Shown here in pieces: positions 49,923 through 61,300 of a DNA stretch of 64,000 bases; the first letter of the stretch is position 1, and each line of letters begins with the position of its first letter. Under the pieces are notes generated by a model. It saw only the letters and a list, made by a program, of their open reading frames with translations. It made no database searches and was not told where the DNA came from. The position numbers and the translations under genes were made by a program. This DNA is from CAIWAH01 sp964602595 (GTDB lineage Bacteria; Verrucomicrobiota; Verrucomicrobiia; Limisphaerales; UBA9464), in the NCBI GenBank assembly GCA_964602595.1, contig CAZRRO010000021.1, positions 1 to 64,000 of the forward strand, given 5' to 3'.

Positions 49923-50443
49923 ATGGCCCAGTCACTTCCTTTGCCCGATTGGGCGTCGAATCTGCTCCAACGATTACTCACCCCGATCGGGCCGTATATC
50001 CCGTGGCTATTCGTGGTGGCGATTGTAGTCAATGTTGTCGGCCACGTTTGGCTGGTGAGGCGTCATCGGCGCCTCGGGATCAAGTTTGAGGAACTGAACT
50101 CGGATCAAATCAGGTTTCATGAGGATTATGCGTCGGGGCGATCACTCAAGAACTGGATGACAAGACGCGGAGGTGCTGCGCGCTGCTTAAAGGTGACCGT
50201 CACAGACAGTGAGATTTGGATTCGGACTTCGTCGTTGTTCGCTGCCGTTGGATACGCGAACGACATTGAACATCGGATTGACCGTAGGTCGGTGACGAAA
50301 GCTGAGCTAACCAAGCACCTTTTCAGTGAACGAGTGCTGCTGGAATACCGAGCGAATAGCGGCCAGTTGTGCCGCTTAGAGTTGTGGTTGAAACAACGTG
50401 CGAGATTCATCACCGAGATCTCTTCTCCACCGCCCCTTCCGAA

Positions 50444-50447
<4 letters not shown>
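49923..50447 (+). CDS. Hypothetical membrane protein between glpF and glpK
   Basis: 174 residues. One N-terminal membrane segment (YIPWLFVVAIVVNVVGHVWL) is followed by a basic, soluble domain of about 130 residues that includes GIKFEELNSDQIRFHEDYAS and SLKNWMTRRGGAARCLKVTV. No family known to me. Its stop overlaps the glpK start (ATGA, 50444-50447), so it is translationally coupled to glycerol kinase. Its base composition is clearly less GC-rich than glpF and glpK, suggesting a later insertion into the operon. Confidence 0.75.
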
Positions 50448-51925
<1,478 letters not shown>

Positions 51926-52132
51926 GTTGGCGCTGCCGCGAAAGGGTCCCGCCGGAACGCCGCCGCCGACATTCGGTGGCCAGCGCCGTTAGTGCCTGGC
52001 AGCGACCTGAAATCGTTTTTGCCTTGGGCCAGAGGTGAACGGAGAGGCGGGAAACACTGGGCCCCGGGGATGCCTTCACCCGGAATCGGGATTGCCGCGG
52101 GCCACGGCAACTGCGAACAAGGGCGCGCTCCC

Positions 52133-53419
52133 ATGAGTCGCCCCGTTTCAAAGCATTATCCTTGGCTGGTGGTCGGGATGCTGTGGTTCATCTGCCTGTT
52201 CAACTACGCCGACCGGCAGGCCATCAGCGCCGTGTTTCCGGCATTGAAGAAGGAGTTCGGATTCACGGACACCGAGCTCGGCGGGATCGGTTCGGCGTTT
52301 GGCTACGTTTATGGGGCGGGGGCCCTGTTCGCCGGCTACATCGGCGACCGCGTGGCCCGGCGGCACCTGATCCTCGGCGGATGTATCTTCTGGAGTTTCG
52401 TCACCATCACCACCGGCTGGTGCTCCAAGGCGTGGCAGTTCGTCAGCGTCCGCGCGTTGGAAGGCTTGGGAGAAACCTTCTACTTCCCGGCCTCCATGTC
52501 GCTGGTGAGCGACTATCACTCGCGGCAAACGCGATCCCGGGCGATGTCCATCCACCAGTCGAGCGTCTACGCGGGCACGATTTTGGGGTCGTGGGTGGGT
52601 GCGTTGCTCGCCGAGCATTGGGGTTGGCGCTGGGGCTTCTACCTGTTCGGCGGCGGCGGACTGGTCCTGGCGCTGGTGCTGTATGCGTTCCTGCGTGAAC
52701 CGATCCGCGGCGCCTCGGAAGGTGTGGTCGCGAAAACCGTTGAACCGCCGGTCCCGTTCCTGGTCGCGGTGCGGGATGTCCTGAGCCGGCCCACGGCGTG
52801 GGTGCTCATGTTGGTGTTCGTGCTGGCGAACTTCGTGGCGACAATCTTCCTCACCTGGACGCCGACGTTCCTGGTGAACAAGTTCAACTTCAAGCTGGCC
52901 GCCGCCGGGCTTTCGGGCGCGGCGTTCATCCAGATCGCGAGCGCGTTGGCGGTGCCGCTGGCCGGATATGTCGCGGACAAGCTGGCGACGCGCGGCCCGG
53001 GTGGGCGCATCACCGCGCAAGCGGGCGGATTGCTGCTCGGCGCGCCCTTCGTGTTCCTGGTGGGATCCACGACCAGCGTCGGGGCACTGCTGGCCAGCAT
53101 GGTGGTCTTCGGCGTGTGCAAGGGGTTCTACGACGCCGGCATCTTTGCCTCCCTCTACGACGTGGTGCCGCCGCGCTCGCGGGCCACGGCCGCCGGGTTG
53201 ATGAACACCGTGGGCTGGGGGTTGGGCTCGCTCGGGCCGCTGCTGACCGGCTGGTATAGCGACCACGGCCCCTATGGTGGCAAGGCGGAGAACATGAGCC
53301 ACTTCATTGCCTACAGCGCGGCGGCCTACGTGGTTGGCGGTGGCCTGCTGCTGCTGGCTGCCACCAAGTTCATCCGAGGCGATTTCGTCGGCAGCGGACC
53401 GAAGCCGGCGGGGCACTGA
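52133..53419 (+). CDS. MFS transporter, anion:cation symporter type
   Basis: 428 residues with 12 predicted transmembrane segments. It opens with YPWLVVGMLWFICLFNYADR, a pattern seen in the ACS family (hexuronate, galactarate and glycerol-phosphate transporters: N-Y-x-D-R). YVYGAGALFAGYIGDRVARR is the loop 2-3 motif. The middle has a cytosolic loop around residue 210. The substrate is probably an organic anion such as a sugar acid, but this cannot be set from sequence. Although it follows glpK, a 207-base gap argues against the same operon. Start ATG 52133 is chosen over a longer frame. Confidence 0.88.
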   Translation: MSRPVSKHYPWLVVGMLWFICLFNYADRQAISAVFPALKKEFGFTDTELGGIGSAFGYVYGAGALFAGYIGDRVARRHLILGGCIFWSFVTITTGWCSKAWQFVSVRALEGLGETFYFPASMSLVSDYHSRQTRSRAMSIHQSSVYAGTILGSWVGALLAEHWGWRWGFYLFGGGGLVLALVLYAFLREPIRGASEGVVAKTVEPPVPFLVAVRDVLSRPTAWVLMLVFVLANFVATIFLTWTPTFLVNKFNFKLAAAGLSGAAFIQIASALAVPLAGYVADKLATRGPGGRITAQAGGLLLGAPFVFLVGSTTSVGALLASMVVFGVCKGFYDAGIFASLYDVVPPRSRATAAGLMNTVGWGLGSLGPLLTGWYSDHGPYGGKAENMSHFIAYSAAAYVVGGGLLLLAATKFIRGDFVGSGPKPAGH

Positions 53420-53458
53420 GGTCTTGGGGCGAACTTGGTTGTCCGGGAGCGCCTTCCT

Positions 53459-55186
53459 TCAACCCACCGGCAGGACCACCGAGATCGTGGTCCCGCGTCC
53501 GAGGCGGGACCAGACCCGCACCTCGCCGTGGTGGGTCTCGACCACGCGCGCCACGATCGCCAGGCCGAGGCCGGTGCCCTTGGGCTTCGTGCTGCTCAGG
53601 AGCGAGGTAAATGCCCGCCGGCGATGCTCCTCGCTCATGCCGACGCCCGTGTCGCTGAATCGCACCAGCACGTGGGTTGGCGGCGTGTCGCGGGCAGTCA
53701 GGGGCAGGGCGCGCGACCGGATCGTGAGCAGCCCGCCGTTCGGCATGGCCTCGACGGCGTTGAGCGTCAGGTTGAGGAACACCTGCTCCAACTGGGTGGC
53801 GTCGCCGCGGATCTCCGGGAGGTAAAGCGCCAGTTGCTGGGCGAGGGTCACGCCGGAGGCCTTGAGCTTGTGCCGGGTGAGTATGGTCAGGTCGGCCAGC
53901 AGGCGGTTGACGTTCACGTCGGCCACCTGCGGCTCCTGGCTACGGCCGAGGTCCAGGACCCGTTCCACGATGCGGGCGAGGTGATCCATCTTCTCGCCCA
54001 TGATGCGCACGTCAGTGTTCCGTGGGTCGCCGGCGGGGAACTCCAGGTTCAGCGAATGATGCAGCATCTTCATCACCGTCAGCGGATTCCGGATCTCGTG
54101 CGCGACCTCGGCAGCCAGCAAACCGAGGGCACTCAGCCGCTCACTTTGGCGCAGCTCGTCCTCGACCCGAACGATGCGTTCGTAGAGCCGGGCCTTCTCC
54201 AGGGCGAGGGCGGACAGCTCGGCGTAGGCCAAGGCGACGCGGACTTCCTCGTCGGAAAAGGTGTGCGGATCGCCAGTGTAGAGGTTCAGCGTGCCGGTCG
54301 CCGTGTCACCGAAGAGCAGCGGCACACTGAGCAGTGAAACCAAGCCCTCCTGCCGGGCCACGGAAACGTTCTGGTAACGTCCGGACGACTGGACGTTCTC
54401 CAACTGCATCGCCTTGCGCCGGCGCAGGACGATGCCGACGAAGCTTTCCTCGACGTTCACCGGCGGGCGCGCGAGGTAAGCTTTGCCCGCCCCGGCGCTG
54501 GCGCGGGTGACGAGCAGTTTGCCGCCGTCATCGAGCATCATCAGCGAGCACATTTTCGCCGACAGAAGCTTCCGCGCTTCACGGGCGATCACCTGCAGGG
54601 TGTCGTCCAATGCGAGGGGCGAATTGATGATCTGGCCGACCTTGGCGAGGGATTCCAGGAGCCGGGCCTTGGAGCGGGCCTGTTCATAAAGCCAGGTGTT
54701 ACGGATCGCCGGGGCGGCCAGCTTCGCGAGTTCGCCCAGCAATTCCTCATCCGCCTCGGTGAAGGCGTCCGCGCGGTCGGAATCCACGTTGATGACGCCG
54801 CGAACCTCGTCGCCCACCAGCAGCGGCACCGCCAATTCGGAGCGGACTCCCGCCCGCAATGCGAAGTAGCGGGGATCACTCGCGACCTCGCCCACCCGTG
54901 CCGCCCGACCATGGCGCGCCACCCAGCCGGTGATGCCTTCGCCCACGCGTAGCTTCATCTTTTGGGCGCCGGGGGGGAGGCCGTGGGCGGCCTCAATGTC
55001 GAGGAATCCGGTCGTCGGGTTCAGCATCACCACCGAACCGCTGCCGGCCCGCATCAGCCGGACCGCTTCCTCGACGATGCGCTGGAGCGATTCCCGGAGG
55101 TCGAGCGTCGAGTGGATGACCTGGCTGACGCGGTAAAGCGTCTCGACGCGTTCGAGCTGGGTGCGGAGTTGGCTGAGCGTTTCCAT
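53459..55186 (-). CDS. Soluble sensor histidine kinase with two GAF domains
   Basis: 575 residues with no membrane segment. Residues about 20-165 form GAF domain 1 (from YRVSQVIHSTLDLRESLQ), about 175-335 GAF domain 2 (LAKVGQIINSPLALDDTL), and about 340-400 HisKA with phosphoacceptor AAEVAHEIRNPLTVMKML. The ATPase domain has LNLTLNAVEAMPNGG (N box), FSDTGVGMSEEH (G1) and KGTGLGLAIVARVVETHHG (G2). It probably senses a cytosolic small molecule or redox cue. No cognate response regulator is adjacent. It converges on the MFS gene with 39 bases between them. Start ATG 55186. Confidence 0.93.
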   Translation of the reverse strand: METLSQLRTQLERVETLYRVSQVIHSTLDLRESLQRIVEEAVRLMRAGSGSVVMLNPTTGFLDIEAAHGLPPGAQKMKLRVGEGITGWVARHGRAARVGEVASDPRYFALRAGVRSELAVPLLVGDEVRGVINVDSDRADAFTEADEELLGELAKLAAPAIRNTWLYEQARSKARLLESLAKVGQIINSPLALDDTLQVIAREARKLLSAKMCSLMMLDDGGKLLVTRASAGAGKAYLARPPVNVEESFVGIVLRRRKAMQLENVQSSGRYQNVSVARQEGLVSLLSVPLLFGDTATGTLNLYTGDPHTFSDEEVRVALAYAELSALALEKARLYERIVRVEDELRQSERLSALGLLAAEVAHEIRNPLTVMKMLHHSLNLEFPAGDPRNTDVRIMGEKMDHLARIVERVLDLGRSQEPQVADVNVNRLLADLTILTRHKLKASGVTLAQQLALYLPEIRGDATQLEQVFLNLTLNAVEAMPNGGLLTIRSRALPLTARDTPPTHVLVRFSDTGVGMSEEHRRRAFTSLLSSTKPKGTGLGLAIVARVVETHHGEVRVWSRLGRGTTISVVLPVG

Positions 55187-55225
55187 TCGGCCGGGGAGCT
55201 GAGACTCGCGCCCAAGCGCCTCAGG

Positions 55226-55534
55226 TTATTCTTCGGCCGCCGACTTCGGGCGCCGTTTGAAGAGCACGGCGACATTGCCCACGCGCTGGACCAACTGCGC
55301 ACCGGAGCGTTCGATCAATTGGGGCACCAGCTCCTTTTTCTGCTCCTTGAAGTCGTCGAACTTGAGCTTCACCAGCTCATGCTGGTGCAGGACGGTTTCC
55401 AGGGCGGCATAGAACGCATCGGTCAGGCCGGCCTTGCCGATCTTGAGGATGGGTTGCAGCCATTGGGCCCGGGCCTTGAGGGCGCGCAATTCGGCGCCGG
55501 CGGCGGGCTTGGAAGTGACGGACGGAGCGGACAT
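55226..55534 (-). CDS. yhbY: YhbY/CRS1-YhbY family RNA-binding protein
   Basis: 102 residues. The CRM/YhbY domain is clear: LRALKARAQWLQPILKIGKA with its conserved IGKAGL, then LHQHELVKLKFDDFKEQKKE and RVGNVAVLFKR at the end. YhbY binds pre-50S ribosome particles and assists assembly. It has an Ala/Pro-rich N-terminal extension of about 14 residues. It sits 12 bases after rfaE2 on the same strand, likely co-transcribed. Confidence 0.9.
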   Translation of the reverse strand: MSAPSVTSKPAAGAELRALKARAQWLQPILKIGKAGLTDAFYAALETVLHQHELVKLKFDDFKEQKKELVPQLIERSGAQLVQRVGNVAVLFKRRPKSAAEE

Positions 55535-55546
55535 CGGAAGCGGAGG

Positions 55547-56032
55547 CTACAGCGTTTGGATTTTGGCGACGAGCCCCGTGGTGGATTTTCCGGGGACAAA
55601 AGGGATGAACACGATCCGACCGCCCGCCTGCTCGACCGCCTGGCGTTCGTTTTGGTCAATGGTGTCTAGCGTGTAGTCGCCGCCTTTCACGTAAATGTCC
55701 GGCTGCGCGAAGGCGAGAAAGCGAGTGGCCCGCATCTCGGGGAATACCAGCACGCCATCCACGCAGCCCAAGCCCGCGATGACCCGGGCGCGGTCCGCCT
55801 CGGTGTTCAACGGCCGCGATGGCCCTTTGAGCTGCCGGACGCTGTCGTCGCCATTCAGCCCGATCAGCAGCGCATCCCCCTGGCTGCGGGCCCCTTCGAG
55901 ATAGGTCACATGGCCGGCATGCAGCAGATCAAAGCAGCCGTTCGTCACGACTAGCTTGCGCCCGGCCAGCCTTAGCGCCGCGCGCCAGGCCGGGAACGTC
56001 TCCGGGGAAAGAACCTTGAGCGAAGAATCCAT
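55547..56032 (-). CDS. rfaE2: D-glycero-beta-D-manno-heptose 1-phosphate adenylyltransferase
   Basis: 161 residues, a stand-alone RfaE2 (the C-terminal half of HldE). Nucleotidyltransferase motif 1 is TNGCFDLLHAGHVTYLEGA with the HxGH signature, then LIGLNGDDSVRQLKGPSRPL, DIYVKGGDYTLDTID and the C-terminal FVPGKSTTGLVAKI. It makes ADP-heptose for lipopolysaccharide inner core, which points to a Gram-negative outer membrane. The kinase (RfaE1) must be elsewhere. ATG 56032 gives the proper family start; longer starts read antisense to the sigma-factor leader. Confidence 0.93.
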   Translation of the reverse strand: MDSSLKVLSPETFPAWRAALRLAGRKLVVTNGCFDLLHAGHVTYLEGARSQGDALLIGLNGDDSVRQLKGPSRPLNTEADRARVIAGLGCVDGVLVFPEMRATRFLAFAQPDIYVKGGDYTLDTIDQNERQAVEQAGGRIVFIPFVPGKSTTGLVAKIQTL

Positions 56033-56177
56033 GAACGCGGCGAAAGCTGCGGGGCAGGGGACGGAAAGGCAAAACGAAGTTCGACCGTCCGGTTCATCGC
56101 CCGAAGGGTGCGGGCGAGCGGGTAATATTTTTCCAAGGATTCTTCCGTGGGGGCGGTCCACCCTTCCGAAAAGGCCG

Positions 56178-56765
56178 ATGTCCCTTGCTGCCCGCCGAAC
56201 CGCATCCGATCGCAGCCCCGCCCCCGAGGCGGAGTTGCTTCGCCGTGCGCAGGCGGGCGACGAAGCAGCTTTCGGCGAACTGGTAGAGCAACATCAGCGT
56301 ATGATTCATTCCCTTGGTTTCCGGCTGACCGGGTCCGCCGCCGATGCGGCCGACCTCGCGCAGGAGACATTCCTGCGGGCTTGGCGACAGCTGGGTGGCT
56401 TCCGCGGCGACTGCGCCTTCGCGTCGTGGCTGCGCCGGATCGCGGTCAGCTTGGCGCTCAACTGGCGGGCCGGCTCAACGGCCCGTCAACGGCTCCACGA
56501 CCAGTGGGGTGCCGAGAATTCCCACGATTCCGAAGGGGAATCAATCGGGGCCGGGGCGGAACGGGTGGTCGCTGCGCTCCAGCGGCTCGAACCGGAATAC
56601 CGGGCCGCACTGGTCCTGACGGTCTATGAAGGGCTGAACCACGCCGAGGCAGCCCGGACCCTCGGATGTGCCGAAACCACCGTGTCGTGGCGGATTTGGC
56701 GGGCGCGCCGACAATTACGGGTGTGGCTCGCGGATTTGGCGCCGAAGAAAGGAGGATTCCGATGA
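56178..56765 (+). CDS. ECF-type RNA polymerase sigma factor
   Basis: 195 residues. Sigma region 2 spans about residues 25-95: RRAQAGDEAAFGELVEQHQR, then DAADLAQETFLRAWRQLGGF (the typical DLxQExFLRxW). Region 4 is LQRLEPEYRAALVLTVYEGL followed by the helix-turn-helix around EAARTLGCAETTVSWRIWRA. It would direct RNA polymerase to its own operon and others. Its stop overlaps the following gene (ATGA, 56762-56765). A short AT-rich patch (GTAATATTTTTCC near 56120) in the upstream spacer may hold its promoter, divergent from rfaE2. Start ATG 56178; a longer frame upstream is unlikely. Confidence 0.92.
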   Translation: MSLAARRTASDRSPAPEAELLRRAQAGDEAAFGELVEQHQRMIHSLGFRLTGSAADAADLAQETFLRAWRQLGGFRGDCAFASWLRRIAVSLALNWRAGSTARQRLHDQWGAENSHDSEGESIGAGAERVVAALQRLEPEYRAALVLTVYEGLNHAEAARTLGCAETTVSWRIWRARRQLRVWLADLAPKKGGFR

Positions 56766-57358
56766 ATGACCAAGAGTTGGACCGGTTGCTTCGGGCGGCT
56801 CCCGAGCCGGTGCGGACGGATAGCTACTGGGCCGAGTTTCCAGGGCAGGTTCAATGCCGGCTCGCGCGGGTTGCCAAAGTCTCGGAGCCGGCTCGGCCCG
56901 GAACATTGTTCCCGGTGTGGCGGTGGCGCCTCGCCTGGGGGGTGGCCGTGTTGGCGCTCGGCTTCGGCCCAATTCTTTGGCGTCGCCCTGGCGGTCCAGC
57001 GGGGCCGGAATTCTCGCGGGGTGAACTGCAGGGCTACCGGGAAGTCTGGCGGGAGGTGACCGCCCTCTTTCCCCATCAGGTCCGGGCGATCATCTTCGAA
57101 CCCGGTGGACTCCGGCTGATCCTGGCCGAGCAGGCGAATCTCCCGGTTGAAACTCCGTTGCTCGTGCGGGAGTGCGCGGCGGGCAGCTGCCGGACCGCGC
57201 TGACGTTCAGCGGTCAATCGGTCCAATTGGGCGACCAAAGTTGGGACGTGCTGACGGACTCCCGGGGATCAATCATTGTCGCCGGCGAATCCACCGCCTG
57301 GCCGGCGGCGCCGGGCCGGCACCACATTTCGGCCCAAGCACTGGAAGTAACTCTATGA
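56762..57358 (+). CDS. Putative anti-sigma factor (single-pass membrane protein)
   Basis: 198 residues. The N-terminal cytosolic part is 55 residues (QELDRLLRAAPEPVRTDSYW). The only membrane segment is RLAWGVAVLALGFGPILW. The rest is extracytoplasmic with two cysteines in VRECAAGSCRTALTF. It has no zinc-anti-sigma HxxxCxxC motif and I recognise no family. It is proposed as an anti-sigma factor only because it follows an ECF sigma gene with a 4-base overlap and has the usual topology. Its stop in turn overlaps the next start (ATGA, 57355-57358). Confidence 0.7.
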   Translation: MNDQELDRLLRAAPEPVRTDSYWAEFPGQVQCRLARVAKVSEPARPGTLFPVWRWRLAWGVAVLALGFGPILWRRPGGPAGPEFSRGELQGYREVWREVTALFPHQVRAIIFEPGGLRLILAEQANLPVETPLLVRECAAGSCRTALTFSGQSVQLGDQSWDVLTDSRGSIIVAGESTAWPAAPGRHHISAQALEVTL

Positions 57359-58353
57359 ACTGCAACTCAACTCAACTGCGGCGAGCCCGTTGCACCGACA
57401 GTTGGATGATCGTGCTCGCGCTCGTCTGGAGCCTTTCTGCCGCGACGTTCGCCCGGGCGGCCGACACGAATGTCGCGTCTCCCGCGGCCAATCCAACCCC
57501 GCTGACCGTTGCCGTGTTTGACTTCGAGGCGAGGGAAGATTTGGGCCGCGATTTCGGCAAGGAGGTCGCCACACTGCTGTCCGCCCATCTGTCTGGCAAT
57601 CCGGCCATCTGGACCGTGGAGCGGGCTGAGCTGGACCGCCTGCTGGCCGAACAGGCCTTGGGCCTCGGCGGCCTCGCCGATCCTGCGACCGCCGCCAAGG
57701 TCGGCCAGTTCACCGGCGCGAAGGTGCTCGTCACTGGCCGGGCCTTCCGGGCCGGCAACGAATTGCTCCTCGTCGCCAAGGTCATCGGCACCGAGACCAG
57801 CCGCGTCTATGGCGAGGTTGCCAAGGCGGCCAAGGATGCGCCGGTCACCGGGCCGGCGGAGGAACTCGCCGCAAAGATCGCCACCACCGTCACGGCCAAG
57901 GCCGATTCGCTCGTCGCCAACGTGGTCACCCGCGCCGACCGCGTGACCGCCCTGAAGGCCGCGCTGAAGACCGAACGCCGGCCCAGCGTTTCCGTGAAGA
58001 TTCCCGAGGTTCACTTCGGCACGCCGGCGGTGGATCCGGCGGCCCAGACGGAGCTCGCGCTGCTGTTCAAGGAAGTCGGCTGCGAACTGGCCGATGACCA
58101 GTCCGCCAAGCCCGCGGAGCTGGAGATCACCGGCGAAGCCTTCAGCGAAGTCGGCCTGCGGCGGGCCGGACTTGTCTCCTGCCGCGCACGGGTGGAGATC
58201 AAGGTCCGTGACCGGGCAACCGGCAAGGTGTTGCTCGCGGAACGGCAGATGACCGTCGCCGTGGACGTGGGCGAGCAGATCGCCGCCAAACGCGCCCTGC
58301 AGGAAGCGGGCGCGGAACTGGCGGAACGGATTATTCCCAAGGTGGTGAAATGA
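57355..58353 (+). CDS. CsgG/LpoB-like lipoprotein-type protein 1
   Basis: 332 residues with an N-terminal hydrophobic export segment (MIVLALVWSLSAATFARAAD). The CsgG-like domain follows: LTVAVFDFEAREDLGRDFGK, then IWTVERAELDRLLAEQALGL, and a strand pair KVLVTGRAF/LLLVAKVIGTETSRVYGE. A second alpha-beta unit (residues about 200-332) has the similar PAELEITGEAF and VEIKVRDRATGKVLLAERQM. No lipobox Cys is obvious. CsgG forms outer membrane curli export pores; LpoB regulates PBP1b. Which role applies here is unknown. It overlaps the anti-sigma candidate's stop and is 7 bases before the next gene. Confidence 0.8.
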   Translation: MNCNSTQLRRARCTDSWMIVLALVWSLSAATFARAADTNVASPAANPTPLTVAVFDFEAREDLGRDFGKEVATLLSAHLSGNPAIWTVERAELDRLLAEQALGLGGLADPATAAKVGQFTGAKVLVTGRAFRAGNELLLVAKVIGTETSRVYGEVAKAAKDAPVTGPAEELAAKIATTVTAKADSLVANVVTRADRVTALKAALKTERRPSVSVKIPEVHFGTPAVDPAAQTELALLFKEVGCELADDQSAKPAELEITGEAFSEVGLRRAGLVSCRARVEIKVRDRATGKVLLAERQMTVAVDVGEQIAAKRALQEAGAELAERIIPKVVK

Positions 58354-58360
58354 AACGATC

Positions 58361-61300
58361 ATGAGAAATTCACATCACCGGACCCAACGTCCGAAACCGC
58401 GTGCGCAAAGCAGTGGTCCAGCGAGAGAGCATCCAGCAACGCTCAGCCCCAGAGATGTGCCGTGGCCATATACGGGCAAAGTTCAGTCCAACCGACCCGG
58501 GTTCTGGGTTCTGTGCTGCGCGATTTGGGTCTTGAATCTCACCTCCCTCGCCGCGCCGATCCGTGTGGCAGTGATGGATTTCACCTGCGACGACGTCAGT
58601 TACCGCAGTTGGCAAGGAGCCAGTGATTTCACCGCGGCCTTGCAGGCTCAGTTGGTCAATGATGATGAGTTCGAGTTCATAGAACGAGGCCAGCTTCGAC
58701 AGGCTGAAACCGAGCTTAAGTTGTCGTCACTGGGATTGATCTCCCGCAGTGAATGCCTTCGGGCAGGGCGTTTCCTCCGGGCGGATTGGAGCGTGTTCGG
58801 CCGATTCTCCACCAACCGTGGCACGGAGCGGTCGCTGCAATTAGAACTCGTCAATCTTCGTCACGCGGAAGCGCTCGGCGTAGCCACCTTGGTGCTCACC
58901 GTTCCCGAGCGAAGCCGGTTGGAGGTAAACCCGGCGCAAGTGGACCAGGTGCATGGGAAATTGCGTGAACTGCTGCGGGCTGAACGTTCGTCATGGTTGA
59001 CCGGCCACGAGCGGATCCGGGTGGCAGTCATCCCCACTTACCAAACCGCCGGCGCCGCCGGCACCAAGTTGCTGGAGACAGTCAGGACCCGCGTCGAGGA
59101 AACGAAAGGCCACGAATCGCTTCATCTGGTCCGGTTGAGCCGGGCCGGTCGGTCCATGGACGAAGCAGACCTCGCACTGGCCGGATTGAGCGAGGGCAAT
59201 CCGGCTGCGTGGCGTGAGCTGGCAGATTTCTTCGTCTGGGTCGGCGCCCCGATCGAAACGAATGCCAGTGCCGGAAGCATTGCTGCCTACGTTTGGGATG
59301 GGCACGAGATGCCCACGTGTCTGACCAACATAGCTCTTCACAGCCGGGCAGCAGACGAAGCGGTGGCCTGGATCCATCAACGCGCGCCCGGTGCGCTTCG
59401 GCGCAGAACTCAAGGCGGCAGCGACAACCAATGGCAACGGGCGGTAGCCGATTCAGTGTGGCATCCGCTGGCGTTGTCCGCGGCACAATCTGATTGGTCC
59501 CTCTCGGACGAAGACGGACAGAAGCGATGGTTTCAGTTGATTGAAGCTTTGGAAGCGGCGCTGTTCCTGAATCCTGGGAACATCGAAGCCCGTGAAGCGT
59601 TGCTGAAGATACGCTGGGGACGCATGGTGGAATACGCCTACCGACAGCGTTTCTCCTTCCGGCGGGGGGCGGCCTCCGCCTGGCATCAGCACGTTCTGCG
59701 CTTCGGACTCGCCGGCGGTCGGCCGGGCGACAAACGGCAACGTGAACAGGGGAATCCTGCGGCTGAACAGGTATTGCAGTGCGCCATCGACAGCTTTACT
59801 CGCGCGGGCGGTAAGCTCGCCGACGGTGAACCGTTCGACGTGCCGCAGGCGGTTGCGGCGCGCTGGCACGCCGAGCAAAAGCGTTGGCTGGCTGAACTGG
59901 TCCTGCGATTGAAGGCCGAACCCGGGATCAAACCCGTGCTGGGCCGTTGCCTGGACTATTTGGCTTATGATTCGCCTGAACCGGTTGAGCCAACCGTCCA
60001 GGCGCTGAGCGAACTTCTTCCTGCCATCGCTGCCGACCCGGCGGCCTACGAAAAACGGCGTTCCGATCCCGCGATGCTGCAAGGTGTCCGGCAGGCATTC
60101 AGGGCGGCGGCGCGAGAGGGCGGGGCCGAAAAGTGGCTGGCCGATCTGGAACGGGCACAGCGGCGGCTACTTGAGATTCCCGTCGCTACCGTAGGCAACG
60201 TTCCGTTGCCCCGCATCAGCGCGCTCGACTCATTGGCGGCCCGCCCGGCTCTTGATTCGGGCGAGGTCGACTACCTGCCGGAGGCTATTTTGGTTCAACC
60301 GCAGATCGTCCAGTTTCCACAGCCGAAGCCGCAGGAACCAGGGCAGATCGTCGCGCTTGGGGGAGAATTATGGTGCATCGCCTCGGGAGACGAGGAGGTC
60401 CGTCAATCAAGCCGGGATGGCAACTTGGGTGAGCAGCTTCAAGGTCCGGAATACCGGATCAGCCGTTTGTGGCGCGTTAATCCGGCGACACTTGCGGCTG
60501 CTCGCTGGACGAATGGTTTTGGAGAATTGCAACCCCAGGCTCTGGCCGTTCACGCGGGTGAACTTTGGGTAGCACTCCGGGAAGGGGGCGTGGTGTCCAT
60601 CGAGCCCCGCACTGGACGGACACAGGACCGTTCGGCTGGACTGAACCGGTCCCTTGAGCGGGCGACCGCCGCGAGGTCCAATTCGGGTAAACCGGATGAT
60701 CAACCGGACGGGAACAGTGTTGCGGTGCTGGCGGCCGGCGAGAACCTGCTCGTTGGCGCCGCTGACCGGCTGATGCGCTTCGACGATGCGGCTGTCCGCT
60801 GGTCGGAAGTCACCAATGTGTCGCCCCGGAAATTCGTGCAGGTTTATCCCTCGGCACGCCGGCTGGCGGTGGCAGGCAACTTGGTAGCTTTTCAGTCCGG
60901 GCCTCTGCGAGTCGGACGAATGGCCGACCTCGGGTGGCCCGAGATTCCATTGTCCGAACTGGGCCTTGATGCGCAGTCGTCGGACAGTCAACCAGTTCTC
61001 GCCGTTGCCGACCGCACTGGATTCTGGTTCGCCACCACGGCCGGCCTGTTCTGGCGGGAAGCGTCGGGAACAAATACTTGGAGCGCCCCGGTGACGCCTT
61101 TGCTGGGCTATCGCCGCGACCCATTCTGGGCCCGCCAGCCACCTTCGAACATCCGCCCGTGGAATCCCGCACAGGAGTTTTCGGAAGACGAATTGAACCA
61201 AATCCGCTCCCGGCTCAATGTGCGCAAGATGGGCCGAAATGTCGGCCGGCTTCCTGGAGCGGTTCAGGCTTTGGCGGTGGAGGGAGATTTTATCTGGGTG

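Noticed and set aside
52148..53416. 422-codon minus-strand frame opposite the MFS transporter
   Set aside because: His/Arg/Gln-rich mirror of transmembrane codons.
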